DNA of 64,000 bases from an uncultured Clostridia bacterium. Its GTDB lineage: Bacteria; Bacillota; Clostridia; Christensenellales; UBA1242. The notes under the pieces are model-generated. The model was given only the letters and a program-made list of their open reading frames with translations. It had not been told where the DNA came from and made no database searches. The position numbers were made by a program, and so were the translations under genes. Shown one piece after another: positions 1-8,986 of the stretch (its first letter is position 1; each line of letters starts with the position of its first letter). Location: NCBI GenBank assembly GCA_944383685.1, contig CALWQM010000002.1, positions 1 to 64,000 on the forward strand, written 5' to 3'.

Positions 1-21
1 TACTCGACGCTCTTCCGATCT
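1..21 (+). other. Sequencing-adapter remnant at contig end
   Basis: These bases match the 3' end of the Illumina TruSeq read-1 adapter (ending GACGCTCTTCCGATCT) at 20 of 21 positions; only base 4 differs (t where the adapter has a). It is not genomic sequence. It shows that the window begins at an untrimmed contig end and makes the next 100 or so bases suspect. Confidence 0.92.
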
Positions 22-164
22 TAATCTCATAAGGACAAGAATATATTTTATTGTTTAGTGAGTGGTTAATTTAAGCCTGTGCGCTTGTTTTTAGCCAAAA
101 GCGGGAGCAACTTGTTGCGGTCTGCTATGGCAATGGTCGAACTTGGTTCGAGTCCCCTTCTAGG
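22..164. other. Unassigned left edge, tRNA T-arm-like scrap
   Basis: No gene is recognised here. Around 138-162 the sequence resembles the T-loop end of a tRNA (GGTTCGAGTCCCC), but only two of the five T-stem pairs form and there is no matching 5' acceptor half upstream. It lies next to an adapter remnant, so it may be a chimeric or low-quality extension and not a real locus. Confidence 0.3.
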
Positions 165-196
165 TATAATAAAAAACAATCTCAAATGAGATTGTT
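165..196 (-). terminator. Intrinsic terminator of tRNA-Glu
   Basis: Read on the minus strand, AACAATCTC pairs with GAGATTGTT around the loop ATTT and is followed directly by a T-rich tail. It sits 8 bases past the CCA end of the tRNA-Glu gene. Confidence 0.75.
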
Positions 197-203
197 GAAT
201 TTC

Positions 204-278
204 TGGTGATCTCGAGGGGACTCGAACCCCTGATACCGCCGTGAAAGGGCGGTGTCTTAACCGCTTGACCACGAGACC
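204..278 (-). tRNA. tRNA-Glu (anticodon TTC)
   Basis: A 75-nt cloverleaf folds on the minus strand. The acceptor stem GGTCTCG pairs with CGAGATC (one G-T pair), the D stem is GTC/GAC, the anticodon stem CCGCC/GGCGG encloses the loop CTTTCAC with anticodon TTC, and the T stem AGGGG/CCCCT encloses TTCGAGT. The discriminator is A and the terminal CCA is encoded in the genome. Its own promoter and terminator flank it, so it appears to be a single-gene unit. Confidence 0.97.
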
Positions 279-296
279 AATAACTTATGCTTTGTC

Positions 297-326
297 ATTA
301 TAATATAAATAAAATCTTGTTGTCAA
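297..326 (-). promoter_or_regulatory. Promoter of tRNA-Glu
   Basis: On the minus strand TTGACA (321-326) and TATAAT (297-302) are both exact sigma-A consensus hexamers, separated by 18 bases. Transcription should start about 10 bases ahead of the mature tRNA. Confidence 0.85.
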
Positions 327-381
327 GTGTTTTTCAATTATTTGTTGAATTTTTAATAAAATTTTTATTTTATGATATTTT

Positions 382-1155
382 TTAATTTTCGTGATATTCA
401 TTTCTCGCAATGGCTGAAACATAAATGTTATTTGTGTATTTTGAAAGTTTACAAGCACATGCATTGACAGTTGCACAAGTGGTTACAATGTCATCAACAA
501 GCAAAATTTTTTTATTTTCCACAAGGTCTTTATTTATAATTGTAAATGCATTTTCAAGATTTTTGCTTCTTTTCATGTAAGTTAAATTTTTTTGTTCTTT
601 CGTTTCAATATTCTTTTTTAATGTTTCAAAGCAAGGAATATGTAAAATGTTTGATAATTCATTGGCAAGTTTTTCTGCTTGATTGAAACCTCTTTCTTTC
701 AACTTGTTTAAAGTCATTGGCACAAAGGTAATAAAATCAAAATTTTCACATTTTAACAGTTTTGCCATTTCAACAGCAAAACCTTTTGCAAGATACCTTC
801 TATTATCAAATTTAAAACTTAAAACACTTTCCCTAATTTTTCCTTGATATAAAAATGGGATAAATGCTTTCTTGAAATACCTTTTTTGTGTTTGGCAAAA
901 ATCACAAACTTGTGCTTCATTTTTTATTGGCAATGCACAAATTTTGCAGGTGTGATTTTTGTTAAAAGTGACAGATTTTTCACAGCTATTGCAGTAAGGT
1001 TTTTCATAAAAATTTGGAATATCCTTGCCACAAAAAATACATTTAATATCATCCGGATAAAGGAATTTTTCAAAAAAATAAGATATTTTGTTAAAAATAT
1101 CTTTAATTTTTCTATTTTTTTGTGTTTTTTTATTTTTAATTAATTTTTTATTCAT
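382..1155 (-). CDS. comF: ComF family phosphoribosyltransferase-like protein, copy 1
   Basis: The 257-residue protein has the ComF layout. A basic N-terminus is followed by four CxxC pairs (C39/C42, C55/C58, C70/C73, C84/C87), consistent with zinc binding, and a C-terminal phosphoribosyltransferase fold with the PRPP-loop motif VDDIVTTCAT at about 220-229. The family is tied to DNA uptake in competent Gram-positive bacteria, but its precise reaction is not established. The PRPP loop has Cys where the usual motif has Gly (TTGAT). A clear paralogue lies at 24019-24804. The gene starts 57 bases after rlmB and may be read from the same transcript; the ribosome binding site is weak. The K/N-rich first 20 residues are of low complexity. 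Confidence 0.9.
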   Translation of the reverse strand: MNKKLIKNKKTQKNRKIKDIFNKISYFFEKFLYPDDIKCIFCGKDIPNFYEKPYCNSCEKSVTFNKNHTCKICALPIKNEAQVCDFCQTQKRYFKKAFIPFLYQGKIRESVLSFKFDNRRYLAKGFAVEMAKLLKCENFDFITFVPMTLNKLKERGFNQAEKLANELSNILHIPCFETLKKNIETKEQKNLTYMKRSKNLENAFTIINKDLVENKKILLVDDIVTTCATVNACACKLSKYTNNIYVSAIARNEYHEN

Positions 1156-1212
1156 TTTTTCTTCGGTAAATATCTTAACTTAATTTGATTATGAAATTTA
1201 TTTTTATTTCAG

Positions 1213-1947
1213 TTATTTTTTGTTTTTTGAAATTCTTTGTCTAACAACTTCGTAAACAACTATACCACAACTTACACTTGCATTGAGAGAGTTAACAGAG
1301 CCAAAAAGTGGAAGGGTTACCACAGCATCACAATAATTTTTTATACTTTGCTTTGTTCCATTTCCTTCTGAGCCAATAACAATTCCAATAGGGCCAGTAA
1401 GGTCAGTTTTATAAATATCTTGTCCGCCAATTTCGGCAGAATATATCCAAAGCCCATTGTCTTTAAGAGTGTCTATTGCTTCTTTAAGGTTGGTTACTCT
1501 TGCAATTTTCATATTTGAAATTGCACCAGCACTTGTGCGAACAACTGTTTCATTAACCTGGCAAGCCCTGATTTTGGGAATGATAATTCCATGCACGCCA
1601 GCACATTCGCAAGAACGAATGATTGCTCCAAGATTATGTGGGTCTTCAATGCCATCAAGAAGCACAACAAAAGCATCTTCATTCCTTTCTTTTGCCAAGT
1701 TTAAAATGTCTTCAACGTCAGCATATTCAAAATCAACAGTTTCAGCAATGTAGCCTTGATGATGTCCTGTTTTTGAAATTTTATCCATAACCTTTTTAGG
1801 TAAAAATTCTGTTTTTATTTTATATTTTTTTGCAAGAGAGATAACATCATCTTTTCTTGACATATAATTTTTGTCAATGATAAGTTTGTTTATTGTTGAG
1901 CCGTTTTTTATACCCTCAATAACTTCATTTTTTCCTTCTAAGTTCAT
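1213..1947 (-). CDS. rlmB: 23S rRNA 2'-O-ribose methyltransferase, TrmH/SpoU family
   Basis: This 244-residue SPOUT methyltransferase has an N-terminal substrate-binding domain (about 1-75) and the three TrmH/SpoU motifs: DPHNLGAIIR at 102-111, IGSEGNG at 191-197 and the knot motif NSLNAS at 219-224. RlmB-type enzymes methylate the ribose of G2251 in the 23S rRNA peptidyl-transferase loop. It follows the mini-RNase III gene by 11 bases, and its ribosome binding site AAAAGGG lies just after that stop codon, so the two are translated from one message. The rlmB-mrnC pairing is standard in Firmicutes, where cysS usually precedes it; here cysS lies 25 kb away. Confidence 0.93.
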   Translation of the reverse strand: MNLEGKNEVIEGIKNGSTINKLIIDKNYMSRKDDVISLAKKYKIKTEFLPKKVMDKISKTGHHQGYIAETVDFEYADVEDILNLAKERNEDAFVVLLDGIEDPHNLGAIIRSCECAGVHGIIIPKIRACQVNETVVRTSAGAISNMKIARVTNLKEAIDTLKDNGLWIYSAEIGGQDIYKTDLTGPIGIVIGSEGNGTKQSIKNYCDAVVTLPLFGSVNSLNASVSCGIVVYEVVRQRISKNKK

Positions 1948-1958
1948 TTTATTCCCTT

Positions 1959-2336
1959 TTAATTTTCTTTTATAGATAAATTTAAAATTTCGTTTAACCT
2001 TTCTTTTTGCCCAGATAAATATAAATATCCAACAAGTGCCTCAAAAGCCGTGGCTTTTTTATATTCTTCTTCATCAAAATTTTTGGCTTTATGTTTTGCC
2101 TTACTGTTTCTTGCACGTCTTACAATTTCTTTTTCTTCATCATTTAGAAATGGGGCGATACTTTCCAAAACTTCCTTTTGCTTTTTTGCATTACAAAATT
2201 TTTTTGCCTCGTTATGATAATTTGTGAGTTTTAAAGCATTGTTCCCAGTAAGCACTTGCTCTCGCACAAAAGCTGTGTGAATTGCATCTCCCATAAAGGC
2301 AAGTGCAAGAGGGGAAAGAGAATTAAATTTTTCCAT
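1959..2336 (-). CDS. mrnC: Mini-ribonuclease III (23S rRNA maturation)
   Basis: The 125-residue protein consists of a single RNase III catalytic domain with no double-stranded-RNA-binding domain, as expected for mini-III. The signature LAFMGDAIH carries the catalytic Asp at D17, and the second acidic cluster AFEALVGYLYL carries E99. Mini-III trims both ends of precursor 23S rRNA and acts as a dimer. Length and order next to rlmB fit the family. The upstream AAGGAAA is a modest ribosome binding site. The gene starts 86 bases after the end of ychF, so it may be part of the same minus-strand unit. Confidence 0.92.
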   Translation of the reverse strand: MEKFNSLSPLALAFMGDAIHTAFVREQVLTGNNALKLTNYHNEAKKFCNAKKQKEVLESIAPFLNDEEKEIVRRARNSKAKHKAKNFDEEEYKKATAFEALVGYLYLSGQKERLNEILNLSIKEN

Positions 2337-2422
2337 ATTTTTCCTTATTTTTAATTAATAAATTAATTTTTTGATTGATAAAATAGCACATTAAAATTGA
2401 ATCATAAAAATATATATCGTTG

Positions 2423-3517
2423 TTAGTTGTTGAAGCGGAAAAGCACAACATCACCATCTTGCATAACATAGTCCTTTCCTTCAATTCTAACTTTGCCTTT
2501 TTCCTTTGCATGAGTGAATGAACCTGCTTCAACAAGGTCATCATAAGAAACAATTTCTGCCTTAATGAAGCCTTTTTCAAAGTCTGTGTGAATTTTGCCT
2601 GCGGCGGCAGGGGCTTTTGTTCCTTTTGTGATTGTCCATGCTCTCACTTCTTTTTCGCCAGCAGTCAAGTAACTCATAAGGCCAAGAAGGTCATAACTTG
2701 CCACAACCAATTTTTCAAGACCGCTTGATTTAATTCCAAGTTCATCTTTAAACATTTGTCTTTCGTCTTTATCCAAACTTGCCAGTTCTTCTTCAATCTT
2801 TGTGCAAAGGACAACAACTTTTGCATTCTCCTTTGAAGCAATTTCTTTAACCACTTCAACATATTTATTTGTTTCTTTTGTCAGGTCATTTTCACCAATG
2901 TTTGCAACATAAATAACAGGTTTAGCGGTGAGAAGGGCAAAGTTCTTTAAAATTTTTTGCTCATCTTCATTAAATGTTAAGCTTCTTGCTTGTCCACCTT
3001 TTTCCAAAACTTCCTTGATTCTTGAAAGCATATCCACAGTAACGAGCAAACTTTTGTCACCAGTCTGTTTAACAAGTTTTGAATTTTTTTCCAAAAACTT
3101 ATCAACCTGTTCAAGGTCTGCAAGGGCAAGTTCAGTTTCAATGGTTTCAATGTCACGCTTTGGGTCGATTGAGCCGTTGACATGAATAATTTTGTCGTTT
3201 TCAAAGCAACGAACAACGTGCACAATGGCATCAACTTCTCTTATGTGGCTTAAAAATTTGTTTCCAAGCCCTTCACCATGGCTGGCACCAGCAACAAGCC
3301 CTGCAATATCAACAAATTCAATGCTTGCAGGGGTGATTTTTTGTGTGTTATACATTTTTCCTAAAACTTCAAGTCTTTCATCTGGAACGTCAACCACACC
3401 AATATTAGGTTCAATTGTGCAAAAAGGATAATTTTGGCTTTCAGCACCAGCATTTGTTATTGCATTAAAAAGTGAGCTTTTTCCAACATTTGGAAGTCCA
3501 ACAACACCAATTTTCAT
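2423..3517 (-). CDS. ychF: Redox-regulated ATPase YchF (Obg-like)
   Basis: This is a full-length 364-residue YchF. It starts with the P-loop GLPNVGKS (7-14), has switch motifs DVPDERL and DIAGLV, and ends in a TGS domain. The usual GTP-specificity motif NKxD is replaced by NIGE, the N-x-x-E form typical of YchF, which makes the family prefer ATP over GTP. The protein associates with ribosomes and takes part in stress responses; the exact role is unsettled. The ATG is preceded by GGAG at good spacing and by its own promoter (3550-3578). It is divergent in neither direction: the next gene upstream, also on the minus strand, ends at 3665 in its own terminator. Confidence 0.96.
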   Translation of the reverse strand: MKIGVVGLPNVGKSSLFNAITNAGAESQNYPFCTIEPNIGVVDVPDERLEVLGKMYNTQKITPASIEFVDIAGLVAGASHGEGLGNKFLSHIREVDAIVHVVRCFENDKIIHVNGSIDPKRDIETIETELALADLEQVDKFLEKNSKLVKQTGDKSLLVTVDMLSRIKEVLEKGGQARSLTFNEDEQKILKNFALLTAKPVIYVANIGENDLTKETNKYVEVVKEIASKENAKVVVLCTKIEEELASLDKDERQMFKDELGIKSSGLEKLVVASYDLLGLMSYLTAGEKEVRAWTITKGTKAPAAAGKIHTDFEKGFIKAEIVSYDDLVEAGSFTHAKEKGKVRIEGKDYVMQDGDVVLFRFNN

Positions 3518-3549
3518 TTTATATCTCCAATTATTTTAAAGTCGATCTT

Positions 3550-3578
3550 ATTATATCAAAAATAAATTTTTTTTACAA
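3550..3578 (-). promoter_or_regulatory. Promoter of ychF
   Basis: On the minus strand TTGTAA (573-578 of the 3,000s) is followed after 17 bases by an exact TATAAT (3550-3555), giving a leader of about 25-30 bases before the ychF start with a GGAG ribosome binding site. Confidence 0.75.
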
Positions 3579-3640
3579 TAAATATCACAATAAATATTCA
3601 TTATCACATTTAATATTATTTGAAATTAAACAAAAAAATA

Positions 3641-3667
3641 AAAAGATGGGAGATTCCCATCTTTTTA
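3641..3667 (-). terminator. Terminator fused to the stop codon of the 1,714-residue gene
   Basis: AAAAGATGGGA (3641-3651) pairs perfectly with TCCCATCTTTT (3655-3665) around a 3-base loop, with a T-rich tail on the minus strand. The gene's TAA stop (3665-3667) overlaps the foot of the stem, so there is practically no 3' untranslated region. Confidence 0.85.
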
Positions 3668-6600
3668 CATAGACCTTCCATCATTATCTTTATCACGAGG
3701 GGTTTGAGTTGCTGTTGTGCTAGCCTCTGCTTGGGTTGCTGTTGGATTTTCAGCAGAAGGATTTACTGTTTCAGGTCCAGTTGCTGTTGCAGTAGGTCCA
3801 GAAAGTTCTTTTTTCTTATCGTCCAATAACTTTTTAAGAGCTTCAAATCCACCATCAAATTTGTCAAGTGTGTCAATTTCACTTTGCAACATATCATTGT
3901 TCTTTTTAGCTTCTTTAAGCTCTGCCTTTTTACTCTCGATTTCTTTATCATAAGCATTTCTTTCATCGCCAGCAGTTCCACGTTTGTTTTGTTCAAGAGT
4001 TGTAAGCTCGTTTTTCTTAGCATCAAGTTGCTTATCATCATCTTTTTTAGCATCTTCTTTTTCTTGTTTCATTCCAGCAACGGCTACTTGTTTTTGACCT
4101 ATATCTTGACTGATTGCTTCAAGTTCCTCAGGGGTATTAGCTTCTTTAATTTGTTTCATAACCACATCTGCATACTGTTTCAATTCATTTTTCATTGAGT
4201 CAGTATTAACAGTTGCAGTGTTTGCTGTGATTTGTTTATCTTCTTCTTTGAGATCAGTTTCACGCAATGCTTCGTCAGCTGTGGTTCTTGCATTAATTTG
4301 TTTTTGTTTAACGGTTTCGCCTGTGACAAGAGCTTCAATTAAATCTTTATTTTTTTCAGTTGCTTTGCTAAGGGCTTCTTTTTGTCCTTCCAAAGCTGAT
4401 ATCATATCTTCATTTATCTTGATCAGCTTTTGTCTTTCTGTTTCAGGCATAACTCCCATTTTACCTAGAATTTCATCGGTTGTAAGTTCATCCTGAATAG
4501 CTTTTTTCTTATCTTGAAGTGCAGCAATTTCAGCCTTAGTGTTTTCTATTCCATTCTCATATTCAGTTATTTTTCCAGGAAGTTCTCTTTGTTCAGTTTC
4601 AAGTTCTCTTGCTTTTACTTCATTTAAGCCTATCAACTCTTTTTGTTCAACAATCTTTTGTTCATATCCCTTGCGTTCTTTTTCAACTTCATCACGTAGT
4701 TTTTCTTTTTCTGCAATTTTTTCGTTAAACTCATTTGTGAGCTTTGTTCGTTCTTCTTCGTCTGTAACTGATGCTAACTTGGTTTGAAGGGTGGTTTTAA
4801 GAGTTACAATTTCATTGTTAATTTCACCAATTCTTTTTGTGCAATTATCTTGTAGTATAGTGTTTTTTTCAATGGCTGTTTGAGCCGATTCGTTTTGTTT
4901 GGATATTTCATCTAACTCATTAGGAATTTCAAGACCTCGTTTAACTGCTTTGTCAATTTCTTTTTCATAATTGCTGACAACTTCTTCTTTACGTTTAATT
5001 TGTGCGTTAGTTATTCCTAAATTATCGATTCTTCCTTGTCTTTCGCCACTTGTAAGTCTGCCTTTTGAGTCACCATTTTTCAATGCATCATTTTGTTCGA
5101 TTAATGCTGCAATTCTTTTGTTAATTTCAACAGTTTGTTCAGCATAATTTTTATTCATAGATTGCAAATGTTCAATGTTGTGGTTTTTAATAAGTTCTTT
5201 TTGCTTGTCAAGTTCAACTGCAAGGTTTGCTCTGCCAATTCGTCTTTCTTCAATTTTTTTGTTCCATTCCCAAGGACTTGTTGAAACAACTGCACTTGCA
5301 ATAAACCCTGCCATAGCCACAGGAATAAGGAAAGGAATAAACACGCTTGCAATTGCAATAATAACGGATGCACCAAGCCAATTTTGCCATTTCTTGAATG
5401 GATTATCTTTATCTTTTGTTGGCTCAACCAATTTTTTCTTGTCGTCTTTCTTATCATCCTTCTTTTTTTCTTGTTCGTTTGGTGTGCCAGTTGAATCATT
5501 AGGGGTGGTGGTTGCATTTTCAGGGAGGTTTTCTTCTCTTACAGGGTTCTCTGTTACAGGAGTTGAAGGGGTAACAACTTGTTCATGAATTTCAGGCTCG
5601 TCATAACTTATTGGTTCTTCAACAGTATATGCTTTTTCATTTTTATTATAAGAAGCCACACGTCTATTTGGAGTGATTTCAGGTTCGTTTGTGTAATCTC
5701 TTGCCGCAATGAAATACCTTCCATCCTCAACTGTGTTTTGCTTAAAAGCATTGAATGGTTCTCTATATTTCTCAGCAGTTTCAGCCATGAAACGTTCAAC
5801 TTGTGGGTTGTCACTGTCAAGAGGATAATCAAGTGTATAAGCATTTGTTCTGCCATACTTTAAAGCGATTTTCAAGCTGCCTTTTTCATTTTCAGCTTTT
5901 GCTTTTTCATATTCAATATTCCCAACTTCAAAAAGTCTGGTTGGAAGTTTTTCGTAAGTTTCAGTTTTGCCAGGGATAGCCCTTTCAATGCTAAAATATC
6001 CATAAAGTTTGCCGTTATGCTCAACAAATTTTAGTTCTCTTCCATATTTAGTGCCAGATTCTCCGGTATTATATCCTTTAAACACATGGGTTGTGATTGC
6101 ACCTTTAAGTTGAGGGTTGCCAAAAGTTTTTGTTTCATAAGTGTCATTTTCGGCTGTGAGATGCTGAGAATCAAGCATTGTGCCAGCCAAAATTGTGTTA
6201 AATGCTGGATTTGTGATTTCAAATTTTCCAAAAGAAGCACTTCTTTTGTCAATAACTCTTTCCTTTTGTTGATTTGAAATTGCCATTTCAATAAATTCGT
6301 CGCTGATTGCAATATCGTAAGGGGCAATCTGGTCATTTTCGGTGCCTTCAATTTTATGATTTCTGTAAACAACACTGTGATTTTCAGCATCGGTAATTTG
6401 AAGTCCAAATGCTGAGAATAGGCAAGCCATTTTCCCATTTGCACTTTTAACTCTAATATCCAAATTTTTGTCAACAACAAGATTGTCAAGGGTAATTGAT
6501 TTAATTCTGCCAAGTTCGTCATAGGTAATTGTGTCTGTTTCAATAGCATTTTTTCTTACATAATCAGTAAACTTATCACTTAATTCATCATCAGCAAAAG

Positions 6601-8809
6601 TGAGGGAAACTTTTCCATTTTCAGTTTTAACAAAGTTTGCCAAAACTTTGCCTTCTCTTATGATGCTGATCAGGTTGTTTTTATCAGTTGTTGAAATGAT
6701 TTTTTGAGGAGAAAAACCATTATTTAATTTGATTTCTTGACTGACTCCAATAACTTCATCTCCAATTCTGTATTGGTCAATTTCTTGTGACCTTGTTGGA
6801 ATGGACATCTTACTTTCTCCAAGTCCTTCTCGTTGCAATGTAACAGGCTTTTCAAAAAGTGTTTTGGCATATTCATCAGCTGTAACAAACTTTTGAGTCT
6901 TATTATCATAAACTTTTTGTTGACTGTTCAAAATTGATTGAGAATAGAAATAAGCAGATGGAATTAATCCACTTGGTTCCATACCATTTTCAGTTGCAAA
7001 TTTTGTGAAAGTGTCAATGTTTTCATTGGCATATTTAACGGCATTAGTCTGTGCATATTCATCAAGCATTATGTTTGAAAGACTTATTTTTTCAAGAAAT
7101 TCCGGTGAAAAATGGCCATCTTTATCCAAAGCACTTTCTTTTTCAAAATACTTGATTACATTTCCAAGATTTCTTGGATCATTAAAGTCAACAGTTTCAA
7201 CTCCCAAAAATTTTGCATAACCTTGTTGGTCAAGGAATGCATAATTTGATGCAGTTTGAATGATTTCTTCAAAAGAATATTTTTGTGCAAGAGCATTGTT
7301 TGCTGCAAATTCTTTTTGAACATTTTCATCAGCACTTGTTCTTTCACTTTCATAAAAGCGTATGCTTCCAACAATGCCAGCAGGGATGTGATTAGCTTCT
7401 GCAAATTCATTGAATCTATCCTGTGCAAGTGAGGAATAAACTAAGCATGTTTGATTCAAACTTTTATCTCTTAATGTGTTTACGCAGCTAATAAATTCAG
7501 GACTATATCCCTCTAAATTTGGATTTTTTGAATAAATCAAATTGAAGAAACTTTCAAGTTTTTTATCTTCCGTTGTTCCTTCTGGAAAGTTTGCTGATTC
7601 TTCAAATTTTTTGTAATCTTCTGGAAAGTTAACAGTAAGTTCCATTGGAATGGCTGTCAAATTTATAGCAGGTGAGACATTAAGCTCCTCCAAATTAGGT
7701 GCTTGGATAGAATGTTCTTCTGCTGTTTCTTCTGGATTTTCACCACTATGTGCGCCATCATCATGGGCTTCTGCTTGGGTATCGCTTGATATTTCTTCAA
7801 TAACTGGTTCAGCAAGCAATTTTTCTTGTTCTTTAATTGTTTTAACAAAATCTTGCCATTTTTCAGGGATTTCTACAACCTCATCATCTTTTACTGCTCT
7901 TATCTTTGCAATACCTACAGTTGCTAAGTCTGCTATTTCTTCATCACTTAATGTTTCATCATATTTTCTTATTAAGGATGCCAAAGACATGTTTATGTTA
8001 GCTGAGATTTTCTCTCTGGTTTCAAGTTTTTCTTCGTCGGTTCCTTTTTCATAATTTACTATCAAAGCCCTTAATGATTGTTGAGCTTCTTCATCAAACA
8101 GTTCAAAAGGAATATCACTTTCGCCATCTTTAAAATATTCTTCCATAACAGGAGAATTTTTAACAAATGCAGCAAATTCCTTATTTTCTTTTGTTTGAGA
8201 AGGTTTTATCCATTCATATTTTGGGTCAAATTCAGTGACTGTTGGTTGCACTTCATCCGCACTTTCTGTATGGGTTGTTTCTTCGGCAACAGAACTATCA
8301 TCGCTATCAGGTTGCACTCCTCCGTCAGCAGGATTCCACATATGTTCAAATTCTGTTGATTCAATATAAGTTCTTTCAATTTGAGATACAGTTTTTTCAA
8401 ATTGTTCTTTCTTAGCTTTATCTTGTTCAGCTTCTTTTTTATCAATTAAATAAAGCATACGATTTTCATCGCGGTATCCATTAAATAATGAAGATAAATT
8501 TTTATGTTTACCTACATATTCCATTTTGGCATTGCGTCCATAAATAACTGAAACATATTCTTCTTTATCATCATTAATAAGAGCATCAATTTCTTCTTTT
8601 TTTGGGAATGTCTCCATTCTTTTATCAAAAGTTTCTTTTTTTGCCTCATCTAATTTATCATTTAAATAAAATTCCACACATTTTCTGTCGGAATTAAGTT
8701 TCTTTTTTTCTTTTTCACTTGCAAATTTTAAGGCATATATTCTTGCTGTATGTAATTCAAAACTTTTTAAGATTTCATCAACATTTTGTTCAGTATATTT
8801 TTTTGCCAT
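3665..8809 (-). CDS. Giant protein of unknown function with membrane hairpin and coiled coil (1,714 aa)
   Basis: I do not recognise this protein. It has no signal peptide. Residues 1-370 are charged and acidic, about 370-1060 look globular (mixed aromatic and beta-rich stretches), and 1060-1140 form a P/T/E linker ending in a Lys/Asp-rich stretch. About 1143-1176 is a roughly 33-residue hydrophobic segment broken by Pro (FIPFLIPVAM), which could be a tight membrane hairpin. Residues 1180-1680 are a long E/K/Q heptad-rich coiled coil, and the tail is T/A/P/E-rich. Lys-rich sequence on both sides of the hydrophobic segment suggests that both arms face the cytoplasm. A consensus promoter and GGAGG ribosome binding site precede it, so it should be well expressed. 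It is monocistronic, between ychF and secA. It could be a scaffold or envelope-organising protein, but that is a guess. Confidence 0.9.
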   Translation of the reverse strand: MAKKYTEQNVDEILKSFELHTARIYALKFASEKEKKKLNSDRKCVEFYLNDKLDEAKKETFDKRMETFPKKEEIDALINDDKEEYVSVIYGRNAKMEYVGKHKNLSSLFNGYRDENRMLYLIDKKEAEQDKAKKEQFEKTVSQIERTYIESTEFEHMWNPADGGVQPDSDDSSVAEETTHTESADEVQPTVTEFDPKYEWIKPSQTKENKEFAAFVKNSPVMEEYFKDGESDIPFELFDEEAQQSLRALIVNYEKGTDEEKLETREKISANINMSLASLIRKYDETLSDEEIADLATVGIAKIRAVKDDEVVEIPEKWQDFVKTIKEQEKLLAEPVIEEISSDTQAEAHDDGAHSGENPEETAEEHSIQAPNLEELNVSPAINLTAIPMELTVNFPEDYKKFEESANFPEGTTEDKKLESFFNLIYSKNPNLEGYSPEFISCVNTLRDKSLNQTCLVYSSLAQDRFNEFAEANHIPAGIVGSIRFYESERTSADENVQKEFAANNALAQKYSFEEIIQTASNYAFLDQQGYAKFLGVETVDFNDPRNLGNVIKYFEKESALDKDGHFSPEFLEKISLSNIMLDEYAQTNAVKYANENIDTFTKFATENGMEPSGLIPSAYFYSQSILNSQQKVYDNKTQKFVTADEYAKTLFEKPVTLQREGLGESKMSIPTRSQEIDQYRIGDEVIGVSQEIKLNNGFSPQKIISTTDKNNLISIIREGKVLANFVKTENGKVSLTFADDELSDKFTDYVRKNAIETDTITYDELGRIKSITLDNLVVDKNLDIRVKSANGKMACLFSAFGLQITDAENHSVVYRNHKIEGTENDQIAPYDIAISDEFIEMAISNQQKERVIDKRSASFGKFEITNPAFNTILAGTMLDSQHLTAENDTYETKTFGNPQLKGAITTHVFKGYNTGESGTKYGRELKFVEHNGKLYGYFSIERAIPGKTETYEKLPTRLFEVGNIEYEKAKAENEKGSLKIALKYGRTNAYTLDYPLDSDNPQVERFMAETAEKYREPFNAFKQNTVEDGRYFIAARDYTNEPEITPNRRVASYNKNEKAYTVEEPISYDEPEIHEQVVTPSTPVTENPVREENLPENATTTPNDSTGTPNEQEKKKDDKKDDKKKLVEPTKDKDNPFKKWQNWLGASVIIAIASVFIPFLIPVAMAGFIASAVVSTSPWEWNKKIEERRIGRANLAVELDKQKELIKNHNIEHLQSMNKNYAEQTVEINKRIAALIEQNDALKNGDSKGRLTSGERQGRIDNLGITNAQIKRKEEVVSNYEKEIDKAVKRGLEIPNELDEISKQNESAQTAIEKNTILQDNCTKRIGEINNEIVTLKTTLQTKLASVTDEEERTKLTNEFNEKIAEKEKLRDEVEKERKGYEQKIVEQKELIGLNEVKARELETEQRELPGKITEYENGIENTKAEIAALQDKKKAIQDELTTDEILGKMGVMPETERQKLIKINEDMISALEGQKEALSKATEKNKDLIEALVTGETVKQKQINARTTADEALRETDLKEEDKQITANTATVNTDSMKNELKQYADVVMKQIKEANTPEELEAISQDIGQKQVAVAGMKQEKEDAKKDDDKQLDAKKNELTTLEQNKRGTAGDERNAYDKEIESKKAELKEAKKNNDMLQSEIDTLDKFDGGFEALKKLLDDKKKELSGPTATATGPETVNPSAENPTATQAEASTTATQTPRDKDNDGRSM

Positions 8810-8832
8810 AAGTCCTCCATTTCATTTTTTAA

Positions 8833-8861
8833 ATTATATCATTTTTGTTATATTTTGTCAA
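8833..8861 (-). promoter_or_regulatory. Consensus promoter of the 1,714-residue gene
   Basis: On the minus strand TTGACA (8856-8861) and TATAAT (8833-8838) are both exact consensus hexamers with the ideal 17-base spacer. The start codon at 8809 is reached after a short leader with GGAGG at 8814-8818. Confidence 0.9.
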
Positions 8862-8986
8862 ATTTTGGCTTTAAAATGTTTATGTTTAGTCTTATTATTT
8901 ATCTATTGTTGTTTAATTAATATAAAAAGGTTGAAATTTTTTTAAGTTTTTGCTAAAATTGATATAATTATTAAAATGGAGTAAGT

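Noticed and set aside
60..165. Possible second tRNA gene on the plus strand (GGTTCGAGTCCCC resembles a T-arm).
   Set aside because: The T stem does not pair beyond two bases, no 5' acceptor strand or anticodon arm can be found, and the region touches an adapter remnant.
66..272. Small minus-strand reading frame across the tRNA-Glu gene.
   Set aside because: It is a shadow of the tRNA and its terminator; phrases such as RVPSRSP and RGLEPSS are typical false translations of tRNA sequence.
3717..5863. Plus-strand reading frames opposite the coiled-coil gene, some rich in Phe and Ser.
   Set aside because: They are antisense images of Glu/Lys-rich coiled-coil codons and lack start signals.
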